Source: DATJSJ01 sp035504175 (lineage in GTDB: Bacteria; Pseudomonadota; Alphaproteobacteria; Acetobacterales; Acetobacteraceae). From it: DNA of 45,695 bases. A program made the position numbers and the translations under genes. The notes beneath the pieces are model-generated. The model was given only the letters and a program-made list of their open reading frames with translations. It was not told the DNA's origin and made no database searches. Shown here in pieces: positions 42,350-45,695 of the stretch (positions are counted from its first letter, which is position 1; each line of letters opens with the position of its first letter). Where the stretch lies: contig DATJSJ010000116.1 in the NCBI GenBank assembly GCA_035504175.1, positions 1-45,695 of the forward strand. Direction: 5' to 3'.

Positions 42350-42365
42350 CTACCATATGTGGTAG
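42350..42365. promoter_or_regulatory. Near-perfect palindrome just upstream of gcrA
   Basis: CTACCATATGTGGTAG has 6-bp arms (CTACCA/TGGTAG) and starts 40 bp before the gcrA ATG. TTGAGC at 42327-42332 with an 18-bp spacer to TACCAT places the palindrome over a possible -10 region. It could be an operator or a short 5' UTR hairpin. Confidence 0.35.
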
Positions 42366-42389
42366 GCACAGCGAGCGGGGGCCCACGAG

Positions 42390-42887
42390 ATGGAGTGGAG
42401 CGAGGAATCGATCGCGCAGCTGCGTATGCTCTGGGCGGAAGGGCTCTCGACCGCCGAGATCGGCCGGCGCATGGGGGTTTCCAAGAACGCCATCGTCGGC
42501 AAGGCGCATCGGCTGAGCCTCGATGCGCGGCCGTCGCCGATCCGGCGCGGGGGCGAAGGCGTGCGGCGGCCACGACCGCCGCGTCCCGTCTCCGGCCCGA
42601 CCCTGCCGCCGCTGGCCGCGATGCGGCCAGCCGCCGAGATGCGCACGGTGGAGGCAAGGCCAGGTCCGATGCCGCCACGCCCGATGCCGGCGCCGCCGCC
42701 GCGCCCGGTGGTGGTGGCGCGGCCGGCGCGGTCGCGCCAGCCCGCCTGCTGCTGGCCGATCGGCGAGCCGGGAACACCCAGCTTTCGTTTCTGCGAGGCG
42801 GAGGCAATGCCGGCCAAGCCGTACTGCCAGGAACACGCGGCCCTCGCCTATGTGAAGGTGCGCGACCGCCGCGACGACGCCGCCTGA
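42390..42887 (+). CDS. gcrA: GcrA cell-cycle regulator
   Basis: A 165-aa protein. The N-terminal DNA-binding domain (MEWSEESIAQLRMLWAEGLSTAEIGRRMG, then VSKNAIVGKAHRL) is the GcrA signature. A proline/arginine-rich linker (about 48-115) leads to the C-terminal sigma70-binding domain with QPACCWPIGEPGTPSFRFCEA and YCQEHAALAYV. GcrA activates transcription from CcrM-methylated promoters and is confined to alphaproteobacteria. Confidence 0.95.
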   Translation: MEWSEESIAQLRMLWAEGLSTAEIGRRMGVSKNAIVGKAHRLSLDARPSPIRRGGEGVRRPRPPRPVSGPTLPPLAAMRPAAEMRTVEARPGPMPPRPMPAPPPRPVVVARPARSRQPACCWPIGEPGTPSFRFCEAEAMPAKPYCQEHAALAYVKVRDRRDDAA

Positions 42888-43292
42888 TCGGCGTGCCCGG
42901 CCGACCATCCGCTTCAGGCTGAGCCGGTCGGCCTGAAGCGGCCATCCATCTGTCCGGGCTTTCTCCCGGCCGGCCCGCGGGCGACCGGGCCGCGGGTGCT
43001 CCGGGGCTCGCCGGCGCGGCCGGGCATTCGGTCCGGTGCCGGCACGCAAGCATGCAATGATCTGGATCATGGGGGCCGCGGCTTCGGCGTGCGGATCATG
43101 CGCCGGTGGTCAGCCGACACTGCGCGTTCACGTTGCGGGCGCCAGTGCCGGCGCGTATCGTTCCGGCCGTTGGGGAGCAGGCCGCAGAAGCCAGCCCCGC
43201 GTAACCGGGAGGTGAGCGGCCAGCGCCGCACACCGAATGCAGCACACGGGTGGCGCCAATCCACCCGACTTGCGAAGAAAGGCGGCGTGTCG
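42888..43292. other. 405-bp gap with an 11-bp inverted repeat, no gene
   Basis: CCGCTTCAGGC at 42909-42919 is repeated as GCCTGAAGCGG at 42931-42941, a perfect 11-bp stem with an 11-nt loop, 22 bp past the gcrA stop. It may act as its terminator, although no T-run follows. The rest holds no supported gene. The long leader before the cold-shock gene fits the structured 5' UTRs usual for such genes. Confidence 0.55.
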
Positions 43293-43502
43293 ATGCCCAA
43301 GGGCACCGTAAAATGGTTCAACCCGACCAAAGGCTACGGGTTCATTGCTCCGGACACCGGAGGCAAGGACGTCTTCGTGCATATAAGCGCGGTGCAGAAG
43401 GCGGGAATGCGAAGTCTCAATGAAGGCCAGAAGGTCGGATTCGAGATCGAGCAGCAGCAGAACGGTCGCGCGGCGGCGGTGAATCTGTCGCGCGCCGAGT
43501 AG
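43293..43502 (+). CDS. Cold-shock domain protein (CspA family)
   Basis: A 69-aa single cold-shock domain that binds single-stranded nucleic acid. RNP1 is KGYGFIAP and RNP2 is VFVHISAV, and the N terminus is MPKGTVKWFNPTKGYGFI. The ATG at 43293 matches the family start; a GTG two codons earlier is possible. A long gap upstream suggests a leader that controls translation. Confidence 0.95.
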   Translation: MPKGTVKWFNPTKGYGFIAPDTGGKDVFVHISAVQKAGMRSLNEGQKVGFEIEQQQNGRAAAVNLSRAE

Positions 43503-43517
43503 GCCGGGCTACCCGGC
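43503..43517 (+). terminator. Short hairpin after the cold-shock gene
   Basis: GCCGGG and CCCGGC pair around CTA directly after the stop codon. There is no T-run, so it is a weak terminator candidate or a 3' end stabiliser. Confidence 0.35.
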
Positions 43518-43648
43518 GCGGCTCTGATGCCGTCGCCGGGGGGTTCGGCCCGGTGCCGATCCAAAAGCGGATGGCCGCACGGGTGCGACGGGGCCGGCAC
43601 CCGGCAGTTGCCGCCGGCACCTCGCGACGGAGTGTCGCTTGATCGTCA

Positions 43649-43675
43649 CCCCACGCTCCTCTAGGCAGCGTGGGG
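43649..43675 (+). promoter_or_regulatory. Stem-loop covering the pmtA ribosome-binding site edge
   Basis: CCCCACGCT (43649-43657) pairs exactly with AGCGTGGGG (43667-43675) around a 9-nt loop. The 3' arm runs into the Shine-Dalgarno sequence GGGGGAGG that precedes the GTG at 43688. The structure could hide the ribosome site or end the preceding transcript. Confidence 0.4.
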
Positions 43676-43687
43676 GAGGTTTCGAAC

Positions 43688-44359
43688 GTGACTCCGACGC
43701 AGCCGGATCGCGCCGCGCCGCCGCGCACCACCCCGAAGGTCAGCCTGGACGCCGAGGCGGTCCGCGCCGCCTACGCGCGCTGGGCCGGGATCTATGACAC
43801 GGCCTTCGGCGGCGTCTCGGCCGCGGCGCGGCGGCGCGCCGTGGCAGCGGTCAACGCCCTGCCCGGCAGCCGCGTGCTGGAAGTCGGGGTCGGCACCGGA
43901 CTCGCCCTGCCGCATTACCGGCCGGAGAAACGCATCACCGGCATCGACCTGTCGAGCGCGATGCTGGAACGCGCCCGCCGCCGCGTCGCCGATCTCGGAC
44001 TGCGCCATGTCGAGGCGCTCGCTGAACTCGATGCCGAGGCGACCGGGCTGCCGGAGGCGAGCTTCGACATCGCGGTCGCGATGTTCGTCGCCTCCGTGGT
44101 GCCGCATCCGCGCCGGCTGCTGGCCGAGATGCGGCGCGTCGTGCGGCCCGGCGGGCAGATCCTGTTCGTCAACCATTTCGCCGCCGCGCGCGGGCCGCGC
44201 TGGTGGGTCGAGCGCGCCATGGCGCCGGCGTCGCGCGCGCTCGGCTGGCATCCGGATTTCGCCTTCGCCGCATTGCTGCCGCCGGCCGATCTGGCCGCGG
44301 CCGAGATCCAGCCGGTGCCGCCGCTCGGCCTGTTCACCCTTGTCCGGCTCGGCAACTGA
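43688..44359 (+). CDS. pmtA: PmtA-like phospholipid N-methyltransferase (class I SAM methyltransferase)
   Basis: A 223-aa SAM methyltransferase. Residues 20-40 (AEAVRAAYARWAGIYDTAFGG) and the SAM motif VLEVGVGTGLALPHY, then ITGIDLSSAMLERARRRV, match Rhodobacter-type phosphatidylethanolamine N-methyltransferases, as does the late RALGWHPDFAFAALL. Such enzymes make phosphatidylcholine. The GTG at 43688 is chosen over one at 43670 because GGGGGAGG ends about 9 nt before it. Confidence 0.82.
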   Translation: MTPTQPDRAAPPRTTPKVSLDAEAVRAAYARWAGIYDTAFGGVSAAARRRAVAAVNALPGSRVLEVGVGTGLALPHYRPEKRITGIDLSSAMLERARRRVADLGLRHVEALAELDAEATGLPEASFDIAVAMFVASVVPHPRRLLAEMRRVVRPGGQILFVNHFAAARGPRWWVERAMAPASRALGWHPDFAFAALLPPADLAAAEIQPVPPLGLFTLVRLGN

Positions 44360-44489
44360 GCGGCGCACGGCCGCACGCGCTTGATCTGCGACGGTCGCTC
44401 CGATACCAACGATGCTGCTGCGCCGCGCCGGGGCCGGGGCTTGGTGCCAGCGGCCTTCGGAACGCGGCCAGGGCGGAACGGATACCGAC

Positions 44490-45374
44490 ATGCAGGCTTC
44501 GCGACGGCTTCTTGCCTCGCTCTCCCGCCTCGGCGGAGCGCCGGCGGCATTGCTGCTGGCCTGCGCGGCCGGCAGTCCGGCGCTGGCGCAGGTGCCGCGG
44601 CAGTGGGAAATCGACCTGCAACCCGCGTTCAGCCCGGTCAAGGCCGGCATCATCTCGCTCAACAACCTGGTCACCGTGATCATCGTTCTGATCACGATCC
44701 TGGTCGCCGGACTGCTCGGATGGGTGATGTGGCGCTACAACGAGCGCCGCAATCCGACGCCGAGCCAGGTCAGCCACAACACGGTCATCGAGATTCTGTG
44801 GACGGTGATCCCGGTCCTTATTCTGGTGATCATCGCGATACCGTCGTTCCGGCTGATCTACTACGAGGACCGCACCGCGCATCCGGACATGACGATCAAG
44901 GTCACCGGGCATCAGTGGTTCTGGGAATACACCTACCCCGATCAGGGCAACATCGACTTCTCCAGCTTCATCGTGCCGGATGACAAGCTCAAGCCGGGGC
45001 AGCTCCGTCTGCTCGCGGTCGACAATCCGCTGGTGCTGCCGGCCGGCAAGAACATCCGCATCCTGACCACCAGCGCCGACGTGATCCACAGCTTCTTCAT
45101 CCCCGCGCTCGGCGTGCAGCGCTACGCGATTCCCGGCCAGACGATCGAGACCTGGGTGCGGATCACCAAGCCGGGGACCTATTACGGCGAGTGCAACCAG
45201 ATCTGTGGCACCAATCACAGCCACATGCCGATCGAGGTTGACGCGGTGACGCCGGCGGCGTTCGCCGCCTGGGTGAAGCAGGCGAAGGCGAAGTTCAGCG
45301 CCGATGCCGCGCCCGGCCGGCGCGCCGCACCCGAAGGCCAGCGGATCGCCTCCGCGGCGCAGATTCAACGGTGA
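44490..45374 (+). CDS. coxB: Cytochrome c oxidase subunit II
   Basis: A 294-aa subunit of an aa3-type oxidase. It has a signal peptide (ends ALA before QVPRQWEID), two transmembrane helices (VTVIIVLITILVAGLLGWVMW and ILWTVIPVLILVIIAIPSF) and a periplasmic cupredoxin domain. The CuA ligands are seen in SADVIHSFF (His) and ECNQICGTNHSHMPI (two Cys, His, Met). The aromatic GHQWFWEYTY electron-entry segment is intact. The ATG at 44490 directly precedes the signal peptide; an earlier ATG at 44412 is less likely. Confidence 0.95.
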   Translation: MQASRRLLASLSRLGGAPAALLLACAAGSPALAQVPRQWEIDLQPAFSPVKAGIISLNNLVTVIIVLITILVAGLLGWVMWRYNERRNPTPSQVSHNTVIEILWTVIPVLILVIIAIPSFRLIYYEDRTAHPDMTIKVTGHQWFWEYTYPDQGNIDFSSFIVPDDKLKPGQLRLLAVDNPLVLPAGKNIRILTTSADVIHSFFIPALGVQRYAIPGQTIETWVRITKPGTYYGECNQICGTNHSHMPIEVDAVTPAAFAAWVKQAKAKFSADAAPGRRAAPEGQRIASAAQIQR

Positions 45375-45421
45375 CGGAACCGGCCGGCACCCGGTGCCCG
45401 ACCGTTCAGGAGTGACGCAGC

Positions 45422-45695
45422 ATGTCGGCAACGACGCATGACCACGCCCACGACGCGCATGGCCATCATCCCGGCTTCCTGACGCGGTGGCTGGCCAGCA
45501 CCAATCACAAGGATATCGGCACGCTCTATCTGTGCTTCGCCGTGATGGGCGGGCTGGTCGGCGGCGTCCTGTCGATGATCATGCGCGCCCAGCTGATGAA
45601 TCCCGGGCAGCACATCGTCTCGAGCGGGCAGGAATGGAACACGATCGTCACGGCGCACGGCCTGATCATGATCTTTTTCACGGTCATGCCGGCGA
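45422..45695 (+). CDS. coxA: Cytochrome c oxidase subunit I, 5' part (cut by window end)
   Basis: The first 91 codons of subunit I. The N-terminal His-rich stretch (THDHAHDAHGHHPGF) is followed by the conserved WLASTNHKDIGTLYL and helix II with TAHGLIMIFFTVMP, which contains a heme a-ligand histidine. GGAG precedes the ATG. It lies 47 bp after coxB and is evidently co-transcribed. The gene continues beyond the window. Confidence 0.95.
   Translation, partial: MSATTHDHAHDAHGHHPGFLTRWLASTNHKDIGTLYLCFAVMGGLVGGVLSMIMRAQLMNPGQHIVSSGQEWNTIVTAHGLIMIFFTVMPA

Overview
High-GC (about 70%) chromosomal DNA from an alphaproteobacterium. The lineage call rests on GcrA, an alphaproteobacterial-type RecX, a PmtA-type methyltransferase, the argD-argF and argH-small lipoprotein pairings, and intergenic hairpin mosaics of a kind I associate with Acetobacteraceae (Rhodospirillales). 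The family-level placement is inference. Nearly all genes are intact and densely packed. I see no transposase, phage gene or CRISPR array.

Region 1 (1-12.1 kb): a tRNA-Gly, then a ten-gene minus-strand operon read from 10227 down to 322. Eight genes form the conserved nitrilase cluster called Nit1C (Synechocystis sll0783-type / Mycobacterium MSMEG_0565-0572-type): nitrogen-starvation protein, nitrilase, radical SAM protein, GNAT, AIR-synthase-like protein, GT4 glycosyltransferase, a 94-aa protein and a flavin oxidoreductase. The operon continues, by a 3-bp gap and then a 4-bp overlap, into an LnmK-like double-hot-dog protein and a B12-dependent methylmalonyl-CoA mutase. A MocR/PdxR-type PLP regulator (10730-12118) is divergent, across a region with tandem repeats and repeated CAGTCAAT motifs. 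This is the most interesting locus: an incompletely understood pathway with an apparent built-in acyl-thioester supply branch.

Region 2 (12.1-21.3 kb): a small predicted membrane protein, a lone sulfotransferase, a complete dipeptide ABC transporter operon (dppABCDF), a mosaic of seven perfect hairpins, a fosmidomycin-resistance-type MFS exporter and a small lipoprotein.

Region 3 (21.6-31.7 kb): a TlpA-like thioredoxin divergent from argH, a tiny LptM-like lipoprotein, a 3-hexulose-6-phosphate synthase/isomerase pair (formaldehyde fixation), an amidase, an FAD aromatic monooxygenase, a DUF2189 membrane protein, and a DUF4331 protein divergent from a LysR regulator.

Region 4 (31.7-45.7 kb): argD-argF with two downstream hypotheticals, a PRC-barrel protein, recX, a candidate structured sRNA on the minus strand, a family III CoA-transferase, a CHAP lipoprotein, tatA, the methionine-salvage genes mtnB-mtnD-mtnC, a DUF1097 membrane protein, gcrA, a cold-shock protein, pmtA, and the start of an aa3-type oxidase operon (coxB and a truncated coxA).
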